The notes beneath the pieces are model-generated. The model did no database searches. It saw only the letters and a program-made list of their open reading frames with translations, and was not told the DNA's origin. Position numbers and translations under genes: made by a program. From positions 47,682,663 through 47,746,662 of the forward strand of contig NC_035441.2 in the NCBI RefSeq assembly GCF_002127325.2: 64,000 nucleotides of DNA, given 5' to 3'. The stretch is from Helianthus annuus. Taxonomy: Eukaryota; Streptophyta; Magnoliopsida; Asterales; Asteraceae. This document shows, in pieces, positions 36,901-46,916 of the stretch (position 1 is its first letter; the number at the start of each line of letters is the position of its first letter).

Positions 36901-38540
36901 TGGGTATCTCCTTGAATAGTAAGTGACTCGCCAGACGGAGTCTTAACTATTACTTGCTTTCTATTGCACAGAATCTGGGCTTGGTTACTCGACAACCAAT
37001 CCATGCCTATCACTATGTCGAATCCAGCTAACTTAAAGGGAAGCAAGGATAGCGGGAAGGAATGATTCCTAATGGATATAACACATCCATCTAGAACAGT
37101 TGAGGCGGTTTCTATGGTTCCATCGGCTAATTCCACCTCATATTTCACACTTAAGGTTTTAACAGGAAGGTTCAATAGTTTACAAAACGTATTATCTACA
37201 AACGACTTATCAGCCCCCGAATCAAACAAAACTCTAGCAAAAATATCGTTTACAAGAAACGTACCGGTAATGACGTTATCATCAAGGACTGCTTCCTTTG
37301 CGTCCATTTTGAAGACTCTCGCATTAGTCTTCTTCCCTTCCTCGGCCTTCTTCGCAAACTTTGGACAGTTGGGCCGAATGTGACCTTTTTCGTTGCAGCC
37401 AAAACACGTTGCATCCTTCATCTTCTTGCAATCCACAGCCTTATGATCGGTGGACTTGCAGATTCCACATCGCTTCTCCGAAGACTGGGATTTTGTTTCA
37501 AACCGACACCTCCCAAAGTGGTGTCTCCTACAAAACTTGCATCTGGGTTTTTCACCCGACTGGTGATCATTCCTCCTAGACCCCGACCCTTTCCTGTGGT
37601 CGTTGTTCCCTCTATGTCGCTTTTCAGATTTTCGTGAGGTGTCATCCTCACGTTTTCGTTTGTTCTCCTCAGAGCTCTTCATGGCCCTCAATCTAACCAC
37701 GTCTTGAGTGAGGGAGAGGGATAGATCAGCTACGGATCTAAAGGTAGTGGGTCTTGAAGCTTTGACGCTGGCTTTAATCTCCGGTGCCAGACCCCCAATG
37801 AATCGAGCAATCCTACGTGGCTCCGGGGTCACCAAGTAAGGCACTAAACGAGACAGCGTGTTGAACGTAGTAAGATACGTTTGACAATCGAGGTTCTTCA
37901 TGACTAAGGATACAAAATCCGATTCAATTCGCTCGACCTCGTGCTGCGGACAGAAGTTTTCTTTAATCAGGGCCACAAACTGTTCCCATGACAAACCGTA
38001 CAGTGTGGCCTTACCGGCAGCTTGTAGGAGTGACCTCCACCATGCTAACGCATCTCCTTTGAATGACTGGGACACGTACTTAACGACGTCCCTATCAGCA
38101 CACCCGCTGATATCAACTACAGTGTCCATCTCGTCGATCCACGTCATACAATCGACGGCTCCTTTTTCCCCAGTGAAATCTCTGGGCTTGCAAGATACAA
38201 AGTATTTGTACGTACAGGACCTGCTGTACGTGTCACGTTTCAGCTCAATCTCCTGCTTCGGGACGCTGCTGTGGTTGGAGGAATGATTATCATCCTCAAC
38301 TTTCTTTGGCTCACTCTTTTTAGACGGCGGCTTACTATGAGCCCCAGAATGAGTCTTAGCTTTGACATGCGTCACTGAGCGGGTTCTACTCTGAGTACCA
38401 CTAGATTCTCTGAACTGCCTATCCATAGCCTTGGCGACAGCATTATCAATCAGTGCTTGCAGTTCTGCACCGGTAACGTGAATCTTTGCATTATCTGAGC
38501 GTTCCCCAGAATGACTGTTGGTTTCTTCCGATTTGGCCAT
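33963..38540 (-). CDS. Element C Gag-Pol polyprotein, 1525 aa, intact
   Basis: One open frame. Capsid-type gag at about residues 109-265. Zinc knuckles at 334-345, 358-371 and 379-392 (the last two CX2CX4HX4C). Aspartic protease DSGA at 440-443. Reverse transcriptase at about 600-785 with catalytic KIDL (708-711) and FIDD (773-776). RNase H with D922, E959, D984 and D1027. Integrase with zinc ligands H1111, H1118, C1148 and C1151 and catalytic D1181, D1242 and E1278 (D-x35-E). GPF block near 1416 and a chromodomain-like end to 1525 (RRGPEYTWE). All key residues are present. The start is the first ATG, 13 bases after an acceptor-like TTTATTGTAG in element sense. The product would build particles, copy the RNA and insert the cDNA, with the tail steering insertion to chromatin. 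Confidence 0.95.
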   Translation of the reverse strand: MAKSEETNSHSGERSDNAKIHVTGAELQALIDNAVAKAMDRQFRESSGTQSRTRSVTHVKAKTHSGAHSKPPSKKSEPKKVEDDNHSSNHSSVPKQEIELKRDTYSRSCTYKYFVSCKPRDFTGEKGAVDCMTWIDEMDTVVDISGCADRDVVKYVSQSFKGDALAWWRSLLQAAGKATLYGLSWEQFVALIKENFCPQHEVERIESDFVSLVMKNLDCQTYLTTFNTLSRLVPYLVTPEPRRIARFIGGLAPEIKASVKASRPTTFRSVADLSLSLTQDVVRLRAMKSSEENKRKREDDTSRKSEKRHRGNNDHRKGSGSRRNDHQSGEKPRCKFCRRHHFGRCRFETKSQSSEKRCGICKSTDHKAVDCKKMKDATCFGCNEKGHIRPNCPKFAKKAEEGKKTNARVFKMDAKEAVLDDNVITGTFLVNDIFARVLFDSGADKSFVDNTFCKLLNLPVKTLSVKYEVELADGTIETASTVLDGCVISIRNHSFPLSLLPFKLAGFDIVIGMDWLSSNQAQILCNRKQVIVKTPSGESLTIQGDTQHGLPEQVSMLKASRCMQKGCVIYMAQVTIDEPKPKIEDIPVISEYPEVFPEELPGLPPNRQVEFRIDIIPGTAPVARAPYRLAPTEMKELRTQLDELLAKGFIRPSSSPWGAPILFVKKKDGSMRLCIDYRELNKVTIKNRYPLPRIDDLFDQLQGASYFSKIDLRSGYHQLKVKEEDVHKTAFRTRYGHYEFLVMPFGLTNAPAAFMDLMNRVCKPYLDKFVIVFIDDILIYSKSQADHEKHLRCILKLLNQEKLYAKFSKCEFWLREVQFLGHVVSERGIQVDPAKVEAVMNWQEPKTPTEIRSFLGLAGYYRRFIENFSRIAAPLTSLTRKKTKFDWGPKQQESFDILKQKLSNAPVLTLPDGVDEFVVYCDASHTGMGCVLMQKGKVIAYASRQLKVHEKNYTTHDLELGAVVFALKLWRHYLYGTKCIIYSDHKSLQHLFNQKELNMRQRRWMETLNDYDCEIRYHPGKANVVADALSRKERVKPIRINAKRIEIRNNLNERVLAAQKEAVLEANYPAEKLGVTEEQLSHDKDGMLRLNGRIWVPVYGGLRDVILQEAHSSEYSVHPGADKMYQDLKSNYWWIGLKKSVAEYVAKCLTCAQVKAEHQKPSGLLQQPEIPEWKWEMVTMDFITKLPKTKKGNDTIWVIVDRLTKSAHFLPIKETYSSDMLAQLYVDKIVALHGIPISIISDRDTRYTSHFWKSFQQSLGTRLNFSTAYHPQTDGQSERTIQTLEDMLRACAIDLGGSWDKHLPLIEFSYNNSYHSSIKAAPFEALYGRKCRSPICWAEVGDVQLSGPDIVFETTDKIVQIRDRLKAARDRQKSYADPKRKDFHFDVGEKVLLKVSPWKGVMRFGKKGKLSPRYIGPFEIIERVGAVAYKLNLPEELSAIHNVFHICNLKKCFADDSLVIPHADIHIDESPKFVEKPLSIEDRQVKKLRRKHVPIVKVKWDARRGPEYTWEVESTMQEKYPHLFE

Positions 38541-38786
38541 CGTAGCTTTTAAGCTACAATAAAGGACAAGGTCTTATTTAGAACCTAACAGTATTATCGT
38601 CCTAGACGATTTATTAACCATGGTATCAAAAACCTTAGCAGTTAATTTAATAGATTTCATTCAGGCTCTTATTAGCAATCAAGGAATGAAAATATATATA
38701 TTGGCACCATAGGCCTAGTCACAAGGACAATCACTAAATTATAAATTTAGATTTTTATAGGATTATAAATTGTATAATTAAACAAA

Positions 38787-39122
38787 TAATCCTTTACTAG
38801 ACAGAGAGTCATAAACCACAACTGTCATTATATAACATAGTTATAACCCGTAGGTATCAAGCCATTAACAGACTTGTGTCCAGATAAAATCTGTAGATAA
38901 TTCTTTACTAGGCAGGGAGTCATAAACCACAACTGCCATTATATGACATAGTCATAACCCGTAGGTATCAAGTCATTAATAGACTTGTATACAGATAAAA
39001 TCTGTAGATATTTCTTTTCTAGGCAGGGAGTTATAAACCACAACTGCCATTATATGACATAGTCATAACCCGTAGGTATCAAGTCATTAATAGACTTGTA
39101 TACAGATAAAATCTGTAGATAA
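38787..39122 (-). repeat. 111-bp tandem repeat, three copies, with internal stem-loops
   Basis: Copies start near 38790, 38902 and 39013. Each contains three inverted pairs: TATGAC/GTCATA around ATA, AAGTC/GACTT around ATTAATA, and CAGAT/ATCTG around AAA. In the first copy the first stem reads TATAAC/GTTATA, so both arms changed together relative to the other copies. Confidence 0.85.
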
Positions 39123-39456
39123 TTTATTAAAAGGTGGGTCGTGTGATTCTACAGATCACGCTTAGCCCAGAATGTCAACATGTTCTCAGATGTTAACAGG
39201 GAGTTGAATCTTTTCAACCAGGTTTTACCATCAGGGCCAGGTCTATTAATAAGACATTCAGGCTAGGTTATACCTTACTAAGATTCTCATAAAATGGCAA
39301 ATCAAATAAAAATTGATATTTTCCATTATTTTAATATTATTCATGCATATAAATAAAATGATAATTTCAAATTAACCATTTAAATTTTCAATAAAATACC
39401 AGTACATAATTGCCCTAAACGGGACTTTGAAATAACATAACTAGCATGAATAACAT

Positions 39457-39611
39457 GCCCGCGCAGGGGCTAAACAAGTACAGCAATAACATAATAAAAT
39501 AAAACAAACCCACGCAGGGGTTAACAAGATAACATACCCACACAGGGGTAGAGAAAGATAGATATACCCACGCAGGGGTAGAGTACTGGAATAAATGTCC
39601 ACGCAGGGACA
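39457..39611 (-). repeat. Five hairpins with constant loop and varying paired stems
   Basis: On the plus strand: GCCC-GCGCA-GGGGC (39457-39470), AACCC-ACGCA-GGGGTT (39507-39522), TACCC-ACACA-GGGGTA (39535-39550), TACCC-ACGCA-GGGGTA (39565-39580) and TGTCC-ACGCA-GGGACA (39596-39611). The outer bases of each stem differ between copies but remain complementary. Confidence 0.85.
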
Positions 39612-39639
39612 TGAGTACATGAAATGATAATCGAAGGAT

Positions 39640-40965
39640 TCAACGATCCTTCTTGCTCTTACCTTTGAGCAAATCAATTACCTTCTTAAACATGCCACTG
39701 GTGCGTCGGCGATCCTCTCGCATATTGTGCTGAAACTCGCGTCGCATGCTATCAATCCCCTGCAGGATCTCCTGAACCTGCGGTGGCGACATCATAGGCG
39801 CCGGTGGTGGTGGCTGGTAGTGCTGCGGCTGCGGCGGCTGGTAAGGCTGCGGCTGTGGTGGCTGCTGGTAACCCGGAGGGTAACCAAAAGTAGATGGGCC
39901 AGCAGCCCAAGGGTCTCCAAGTGGACCACTATGTGGGAGTGAGCTGTAGTTCACAGCTTGCCAATAAGGGTCTCCCGTGTAATCATAACCCTGAGGGAAT
40001 ACCTGCTCGAACGGGTTGAACTGAGCGGCACTAGCATAAGCCGGAATCGGCTCTCCAAAATTCTGCGGCGGCAGAGGCGGGATTGGAACAGAAGTAACCT
40101 CCGATACGGGATGCTGAGACTCCCCTGTCTCAGACTCCCCGGGTAGAGACGTGTAGCGGCTGCTACTAACACGTGGAGGGGTGCCTATGCGAATCCCTCC
40201 GCGCGTAGACATGCGCGCATTCCTCCTAGGCCTCTGAGGCGGAGGAGGTAAGACTGGTGGCGGCGGTGGTGACGGAGTGATCACGTCACGCCACAGGGCC
40301 TCAGATAGGTCCTGCGGTAGAGGCGGCTGCTGCTGGAGCTGCTGCTGCTGCGAGTGGTGCTGTGAGTGCACCGGCGAACCATGGAGCGATTGAAGCATCG
40401 GAGTACCATGGAGTGATTGAAGCATAGGAGAGTTGTGGCTAGGGGTGAAGTACCAATCATGCTGCTTGAACCTCTCCTGGAAGCTGTCCACACCATTAAA
40501 TGGTGATCCTGTGTATGGCGACCCATCCGATATCTCAATCGGGTGGTTTGGTGTACCTGATGGTGGGAGCGAAGGGTCCGTCTCCTCGTCCACGTCCATC
40601 CCGTGACCACCAGAAAAGTGGTCCTCCTGTCCAAGTGGGTTATGGCCCACTGGCTCCTCCACATAAGCATTAGGGTTATACAAACCCTGGTAGGCTGGCG
40701 CTGGATGCTGGTGCGGTGATTGGTGCAACGGTATGTATGATCCAAGCGAATCATGGGGCCCGTTCTCCGAATGGGGCCCAAACGAGTGGGGTAATGACGG
40801 AGAAGTGCTCGCGGAAACCGAATGCCTAGCAGGCTCGGCAAAAGACCTCCAAAGGTCGTTAGCGGCTGTGTTGTGTGTAGCAGATGGAGCCCGCCTATGC
40901 GAGGGACCAGCCTCATGATCGTGCGATGTAGGAAATCCTCCACGACCTCTCATCCTTGGCGGCAT
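39640..40965 (-). CDS. Element C extra ORF, proline-rich protein of unknown function
   Basis: 441 residues from the ATG at 40965. An ATG seven codons upstream is possible, but the sequence between them holds an acceptor-like TTTTTGACAG. The protein starts with an Arg/Gly-rich segment (MPPRMRGRGGF). It continues as a long, probably disordered Pro/His/Gln/Ser-rich body with a repeated MLQSLHGxP motif and a Gln run. It ends in about 45 residues of charged, likely helical sequence closing KGKSKKDR. No enzyme motif is visible. It lies between the primer-binding site and gag, on the same strand. Element D has a differently worded ORF at the same place with the same build. It could be an RNA-binding or scaffolding accessory protein; that is inference. 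Confidence 0.75.
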   Translation of the reverse strand: MPPRMRGRGGFPTSHDHEAGPSHRRAPSATHNTAANDLWRSFAEPARHSVSASTSPSLPHSFGPHSENGPHDSLGSYIPLHQSPHQHPAPAYQGLYNPNAYVEEPVGHNPLGQEDHFSGGHGMDVDEETDPSLPPSGTPNHPIEISDGSPYTGSPFNGVDSFQERFKQHDWYFTPSHNSPMLQSLHGTPMLQSLHGSPVHSQHHSQQQQLQQQPPLPQDLSEALWRDVITPSPPPPPVLPPPPQRPRRNARMSTRGGIRIGTPPRVSSSRYTSLPGESETGESQHPVSEVTSVPIPPLPPQNFGEPIPAYASAAQFNPFEQVFPQGYDYTGDPYWQAVNYSSLPHSGPLGDPWAAGPSTFGYPPGYQQPPQPQPYQPPQPQHYQPPPPAPMMSPPQVQEILQGIDSMRREFQHNMREDRRRTSGMFKKVIDLLKGKSKKDR

Positions 40966-41155
40966 CCTGATCCTGTCAAAAATCAAACAAGTTGCACAAC
41001 ATATATATAAGACAATGCAATAATAAATAATAAAAATAAATTAAACGAAAGTTGAACATTTCCTAAGTTCTTTGTCTAGACTCGAAAATCGAGGAATGTG
41101 CATTTGTGTAACTGAGATTAAACACAAAAGGATAGTGTTTAATTCACTCAGCGTT

Positions 41156-41168
41156 GGCTCTGATACCA
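41156..41168 (-). promoter_or_regulatory. Primer-binding site of element C
   Basis: The plus strand reads GGCTCTGATACCA, the inverse of TGGTATCAGAGCC (initiator Met tRNA primer), three bases from the LTR. Confidence 0.92.
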
Positions 41169-41171
41169 ACC

Positions 41172-44100
41172 TGTCACACCCCCAATTTCCACGTGTCACC
41201 GGTGGGCCCGGTGTGGGGTACGGTGACGTAGTTGGCATCGTCATAGACAATCAACACAATATAATAATGCACAGCGGAAGCAGAATAGAAACATTTCAAC
41301 TTTTAAATAAAGCGTAATAATAAATATCACAGTAGTTGAAATGGATCCACAGGCGGATCAATAAAATAAGATAAAATAATAGTTCAACAGATAAATGTCG
41401 TCCGAGTTTGCGAGACTATTGTGGACGCTCTCTAGGAAACAGCCAGCCTATTTCCGTATAGTACCTGCACTTAATCTTTTGGGAAAAATACGTCAGTTTA
41501 CACTGGTAAATACAAATCGACCGACTCATTTTGAAAATGATTTAAAATTTATTTAAATGCACAAGGCATAAATATTTTTATTAACTTGGGATAATTATAA
41601 AATATAAACTTGTGAACGATTTACATGCACTTATATCTCTGGTGGCCCGGGATCTACTGTCCGGGCTAGAGATTTAATTGACACACCACATCAAAGAGTT
41701 ATACACGACGGGTGTACGCCTACACCCCGTGCTCTGGTCGTGGCCATCTCGTAAGATAATGCCAAGGATATCCGGGACATGGTCAACAACCCCCCAAAGC
41801 CTTTAAGTAAGACAAAACTGTTTAAACGAAATCACACAAGCTATTCAAGACTGAACACCCATAGGGAGCAGGACTTGTGCGCCCGATCAAGCGGTATTTT
41901 AAATACCGTACCCCAAGCCCGTATAGGGAAAATAAGTCAAAAATGTATTTACCTGAGCAAGTATAAGTCACAAACGATAAGTGGTGGTAGCTTTTACCGG
42001 GCCTCCTAATCTGGAACAAAGGTTTATAATTAACCTATTAGATTCCTAACGGCCTTTTATTTAAGCTTAAGCTTTGACCGGTTAGTTTTAAGAACGATAC
42101 GGTTTACGCACGATTAAGCGAAAGACCGGATAGAATGTGATTTAGACCCGACAAGTTTGAATACTTGTATAATATGGGTATACTAAATACATTCTGGATT
42201 TTGAAGCAAAAACGATATCGTTTGACCCGTTTTGGTCAATTTACGCAAACTAGTTACGTAAACCGAACCGAACGCGAAAAGGGCGATACGGGTAGCCAAA
42301 AGATTCAAATGCAAGTTCCCTGAATTAATATGCTTAGAATATGATATTATATCAGTAAGTTATGTCCTATATTGCCCGGGATAATTTTAAACTCAATTTA
42401 TGCCTTAGAAGGGCATTTTGGTCATTTAAAAGATAATAAAAGGGTAAAATTAGGAATCTGAGTTTCGGGTCTGGTTCATACAGTAAATATACTTAATATA
42501 ACATATTATATCAGTGGGGTATGACCCATATATCAAATATATCATTTAAAACCAAACTATGCACCGTAGGGGCAATTTAGTAATTTCACAAGGGCTAAAA
42601 ATGCCAAAACTGGAAACCTGAGTTCAAAATATCATACTTACTGTTATTATATGAAAATATGTGATTTACATCAGTAGGTATAAGTTTTATAGGTTTAAAA
42701 CAAGTACAATGCTTACTATGCGCTTAAAACGCTAAAAATACGATTTAAGGGCGTTTTCGGGTTTTCACAGTAAATCTGAGATTTTTATATTTCCAGAAGT
42801 CTTATAATAATTTATTCATCATACAAAATCAGTAGAAAAAGGTTTCGGGTCAAACGGATGTGTAAAACTCCTTTTATGGCTAAAATGGTCAAAACCGACA
42901 TAAGCCGAATTGACTAGGTGATCTAGGATCCGTTCAGCCAAAAATTAATTAAAAATCATCAAAATTCCCAGAATATTATATATAATCAGTTGGTAAAAAG
43001 TTTTGTACCAAAACGTGGCCAGAAACGGGTTCTACGCAAAAAGGACCGTTTATGTAAATTTATAATATAGTTTACGCTAATGGCCATAACTCACAATCTG
43101 GACCACCAACTGATCCGAAACTTTCGGTGCAAGTTTATATAATAAAAATACAGATCTCTACTCTTTTACTTTTCCAAAAATCCCGTTTTAAATCAAAAAG
43201 GGCAAGATAGTCAACTTTATGCATAAACCGGAAACAAGCATTCGAATAGGCTAAGCATAGACTCAATCAAAGAAAATTCCAGGAAGTTTAACTAAAATAA
43301 AAATAGTCAAAAATACATTCCAATGCAGATCTCGAACATGCATGTATGAATCCGAATCGATAGTCTATGAAATAATCGTTTTACAAGACTTTCGGTTCCG
43401 ATTCATGGCTATACTATAGATTGTCGAGTTGATGATGATTAAAACACATTTATATATATGTTACAAGTTATTTTCAATGATCAATCAGGTTGCATGTCAT
43501 CTATATCATTAATCATGTCATTTTTCGCAAAAATCACTTCTGTTGACTTTTTAGGAATAGGTTTGACTCGACATTAAGCATGCATGTAGTGGGAATCAGT
43601 TAGTACCCTTTAGAGGGTTTGTTTCCCACATAAATACCAATCTATAACAAGTTTCAATTCGAGAAATTACTGAAAGAAATCCGTTTAATCAGAAAGTCAA
43701 AGGTTATGAACACCCAGTTTGACTTTTACTAATAATTACAACAAGAATGGATTAGAGAACGAATTGAATGCTTACAATGGTCCTAAAGATGTTTAGTGGA
43801 CACTAGAAGTCGGCCTTGATCTTCAGAAATGCTCCAGAAAGCTTGCTTGAAGTTCTTGAATGTTGAGAGCTTATGTTCTTCAATTGCAAATGACCAAAAG
43901 TGATCAATAATCTGATTTAAACACGAATTTTCGAGGCTCCTGTAGTTGTAGCCATGCAAGGCTTGTTATTGGTTGAATTGGAGGCAGAAACCAGCTGTTA
44001 CCAACTCAAATTCGGACCCAATTTGACCCAAAACCGAATTCTGGTCGCTGGCAGTCCCACGCGGCCCGCCTGGGCATGTCCAGGCGGGTCGCCTGACCCT

Positions 44101-44707
44101 TGTTTCAGCCAAACAACTTTCCAATGTTGACAGCTTTGACCCCTGGACTTGTACGTGATGTTTCGGCTACTTTTCTCGACCCGTAAACCCCCAAACTTGG
44201 TTTTTATGGACCTTAGGACTTTTACCAACATGGTAATGCCCTCGGATAACTTTGCGCTCAACCGAAAAGCCCTGAAATTCGACGTTGACGCGTCTAGTCC
44301 CTTAAGTACGGTTTTGGCCATAACTTTCTCATACGTTGACGAAACTTCATGAAATTTTTACCACATATTCTAGTGAGTATATTTTAGCTATACAAAGCTT
44401 CGGGTCTGCCAAAAGTTCACTCAGAGGTATAAATTAAACATGTTGACACTTTTGGCCCCTATAGTTTACAATACTTCACTTTAGTGCAATTTCCGCGTCG
44501 TATGATCCATGAACCATCCGTTAAAGGTTATAAACATTATGTGGGGTTATCATAGAGCCTATTTATCCATTGTTGACACTTTGGACCCTTACGTTCCATA
44601 GTTTGCACTGTTTGTCACTTTTAGTCCCTCTAAAGTATGTTTTCACATAACGGAACCTTATGACACGTGTCAAGACATTATTGGCCGAAATTTTTCGAGG
44701 TGTTACA
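41172..44707 (-). repeat. Element C 5' LTR
   Basis: 3536 bp, practically identical to 30391-33926. It should contain the active promoter of the element, transcribed leftwards. Confidence 0.97.
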
Positions 44708-44712
44708 TCAAC

Positions 44713-45038
44713 TAGTTGTTGACCCTCTGCTGCATGCCTTGCAGGACATTAGGTACATAAGGAGCTTGCACAGGGAGGAGCAGGTCGTTGTGGAGCATGG
44801 ATCGTGGATGTTTTGCTAATCTTATAACACTTAAACTTATTACATACTTTGGGTTTCATGATTATGCTTCCGCTACTTAAAAACTATGATTATGTTTTGA
44901 TCACCTATCGTATTGAATGATTGGTTTACATTGTTATATTTGATATTAATACATGTTCAATATGATTGGTGGCTTGATCCTGGTCATGTCACGCTCCCAA
45001 GCGGTGGTACTCTGCGTGTGGATTTTGGGGGTGTGACA
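44713..45038 (+). repeat. Element B 3' LTR, second part
   Basis: 326 bp matching 23334-23659 and ending GGGGTGTGACA. The target duplication TCAAA follows at 45039-45043. Confidence 0.95.
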
Positions 45039-45043
45039 TCAAA

Positions 45044-46881
45044 CAAGTTAATATATGTGTAAATCGTCAAAAGTTTCATGAACTTGTAGTTTTCCCAAAA
45101 CTATGGTGTAAATCCCCTTATTTTTAGCGGATCCTTATATAAAGTAATTCGATCTCGTAAAAACCTCGTTTTTAGAGAAAATCCGTCTTTACAACTTCTC
45201 GTCATTTTTACAAAAATTGTTATTTTGTCGAAACTTTCATGTTACATAAGTGCTTACACACTTGTGTGTTCTAAAAATCATACTTGTAAGTGTAAGATCC
45301 GTTTTTAGAAAACATGATTTCTGTGATACGTGGTTCTTTGAAAATACCACCTGCAGATACGTAGATCTGCTAGTTTTAAATACTATTTCACAAGTAAAAC
45401 ACTTTTACACAAGTTCATGATTCGCGTGTGGTAGAGTTTCACCTTTTAACCCTTGTTTTATTCAAAACATCCTTATGTCATGATTCATGATCATGACCGA
45501 CCCGGGTTAAATGATGATCCGAGCTACCACAACATAGATCTGGTCCAAATAACCACAAAATTCAATTACTACAACTTTTACACATTACATGATCTTTTAT
45601 CCATCTTTTACATGCTTTTTAGTAGACTTTAAAGCTTCAAATTGCAAGATTTCGAGTTTTAATCGTTACACATCATATTAACCACTCTAGATTAGTTCAA
45701 GAAGGTGTATTAAGTGACATACCACTAGCTCGAGGCTAGGGAAGAATCTAAGCGCAAATGAGGTGGATAAAAGCTAGAGAAAGAGGTCCTTCGAACTCCA
45801 AGTGCACCAAGCTTCCTAATACGAGATCCTTGATGCTTGTGTATGCTTGGAAATGGGATGATCAAACTCGAAAATGGATGTAGGGGAGGGGGGGTGTTCG
45901 GCCGAGAATGGTAGAGCAAGAGGGAGAGAGTAGTTTTGTGGTGTTATGAGATGAGAATGTTCTTATGTGCATATGGTGGTACTTATAGACAATTATTTAG
46001 GTTATAGTCCAATGGATTACATGTCCTCTTGATATGAGACAAGAGCCATTAAAATAATGAAAATGGTACATGTTCTAGTTACATGGGGACCGAAATCGGC
46101 CATGGGGGGGGGGGGGGGGGGTTCTAGTTTGTTTCCAAGTATTAGTTAGGTTATCTAGTTAGGTTAATAGGTTAGTTATGTAGTTAACTCGGTTAGTTGT
46201 GTGTTGTGTTTTATGGCGGGTGTTAGGGTGTTCAGGGACCCTAACTGGCTCAAAAAAAGACAAATAGTGTTATTAACAATATTTTCATGTTCCGGGTATA
46301 GTCCGGTTGTTCGGTTGGATAGTAATCCGTTAAAGCGCTTAACAAAGCTTTTAAGTGTCGTTAATGCCCTTTTTAGTGACACAACTTATTCCCGACACTT
46401 TGGAAAGTGTCTAGTAATATTTTTCTCATGTTTTGGCACTTTATTAGCTAGCTAGAAGCTGAATTGTTCATTAAAGTGATGTGTTTTGTGCTCAGTGTAC
46501 GTTTTAGGCACATCCAGTCATCGTAACTTATTCCTAGAGACGCAGTCCGACAACCCTTGTATCCCTACACTCACTATGGGTGTAGAAAAATCTTTCTGGC
46601 TCATATAGGCCTTAGAGGCAATATCTGCCTGATGCTGGCTTTATCAGCATGTTCAATAGGTTATCCGTTTGTAGTGCTACTGGGCTTTTGTGCATCATGT
46701 TTGTCACTAGAGTTCAGTATGTAAATAATGTAGTGACGGTATGTAAAGTATGATGCAGGTATGTACAAATATCAGAATCCAAGTAGCAGTTCATCAGTAA
46801 TTTCAAGTAAGCACAGTAATTAAGCAGTAATTAGTCATTAATTAAGTCGTACGGATACCTGGTTTAGTGAGGGTTGTCACA
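45044..46881 (-). repeat. Element D 3' LTR, second part
   Basis: 1838 bp matching 55888-57722. A G run is 18 long here (46104-46121) and 12 in the other copy (56951-56962), which accounts for most of the length difference. Confidence 0.95.
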
Positions 46882-46898
46882 TTCTCCCCCCGTTAGAA
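46882..46898 (-). promoter_or_regulatory. Polypurine tract of element D
   Basis: In element sense, TTCTAACGGGGGGAGAA sits directly next to the 3' LTR. Confidence 0.8.
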
Positions 46899-46916
46899 AA
46901 ATTTCATCCCGAAATT

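Larger units (their letters stand above)
38541..39639 (-). other. Element C spacer between extra ORF and gag, stem-loop rich
   Basis: No protein-like frame. It holds three 111-bp tandem units (38787-39122), a run of single stem-loops at 39140-39260 (such as GTGAT/ATCAC and GTTGAA/TTCAAC) and five CCC-ACGCA-GGG hairpins (39457-39611). In element RNA this lies directly upstream of gag. Confidence 0.7.
30391..44707 (-). mobile_element. Element C: intact, very young Tekay-like chromovirus
   Basis: 14,317 bp, with LTRs of exactly 3536 bp each (30391-33926 and 41172-44707). The one difference noticed is A/G near 30431/41212. It is flanked by TCAAC. In element sense the order is: LTR, primer-binding site, 190-base leader, extra ORF, 1.1 kb spacer with stem-loop arrays, uninterrupted gag-pol, polypurine tract, LTR. 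It is the youngest layer of the nest and looks fully competent. Confidence 0.96.
20884..45038 (+). mobile_element. Element B: defective chromovirus inside D's LTR, hosts C
   Basis: The LTRs are 2776 bp each (20884-23659, and 27941-30390 plus 44713-45038). They differ at about 13 sites by eye and are flanked by TCAAA. Gag is present. Pol lacks protease and the front of reverse transcriptase and carries two single-base frameshifts. Being defective, B would have needed proteins from another copy, or it decayed after insertion. Confidence 0.93.

Noticed and set aside
40281..40943. 220-codon frame overlapping the extra ORF of element C
   Set aside because: Alternate frame of the same strand, Arg/Thr-rich as expected from a shifted Pro/His-rich gene.
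46104..46121. G run 18 long here against 12 in the other LTR of D
   Set aside because: Homopolymer length varies easily and is prone to sequencing error.
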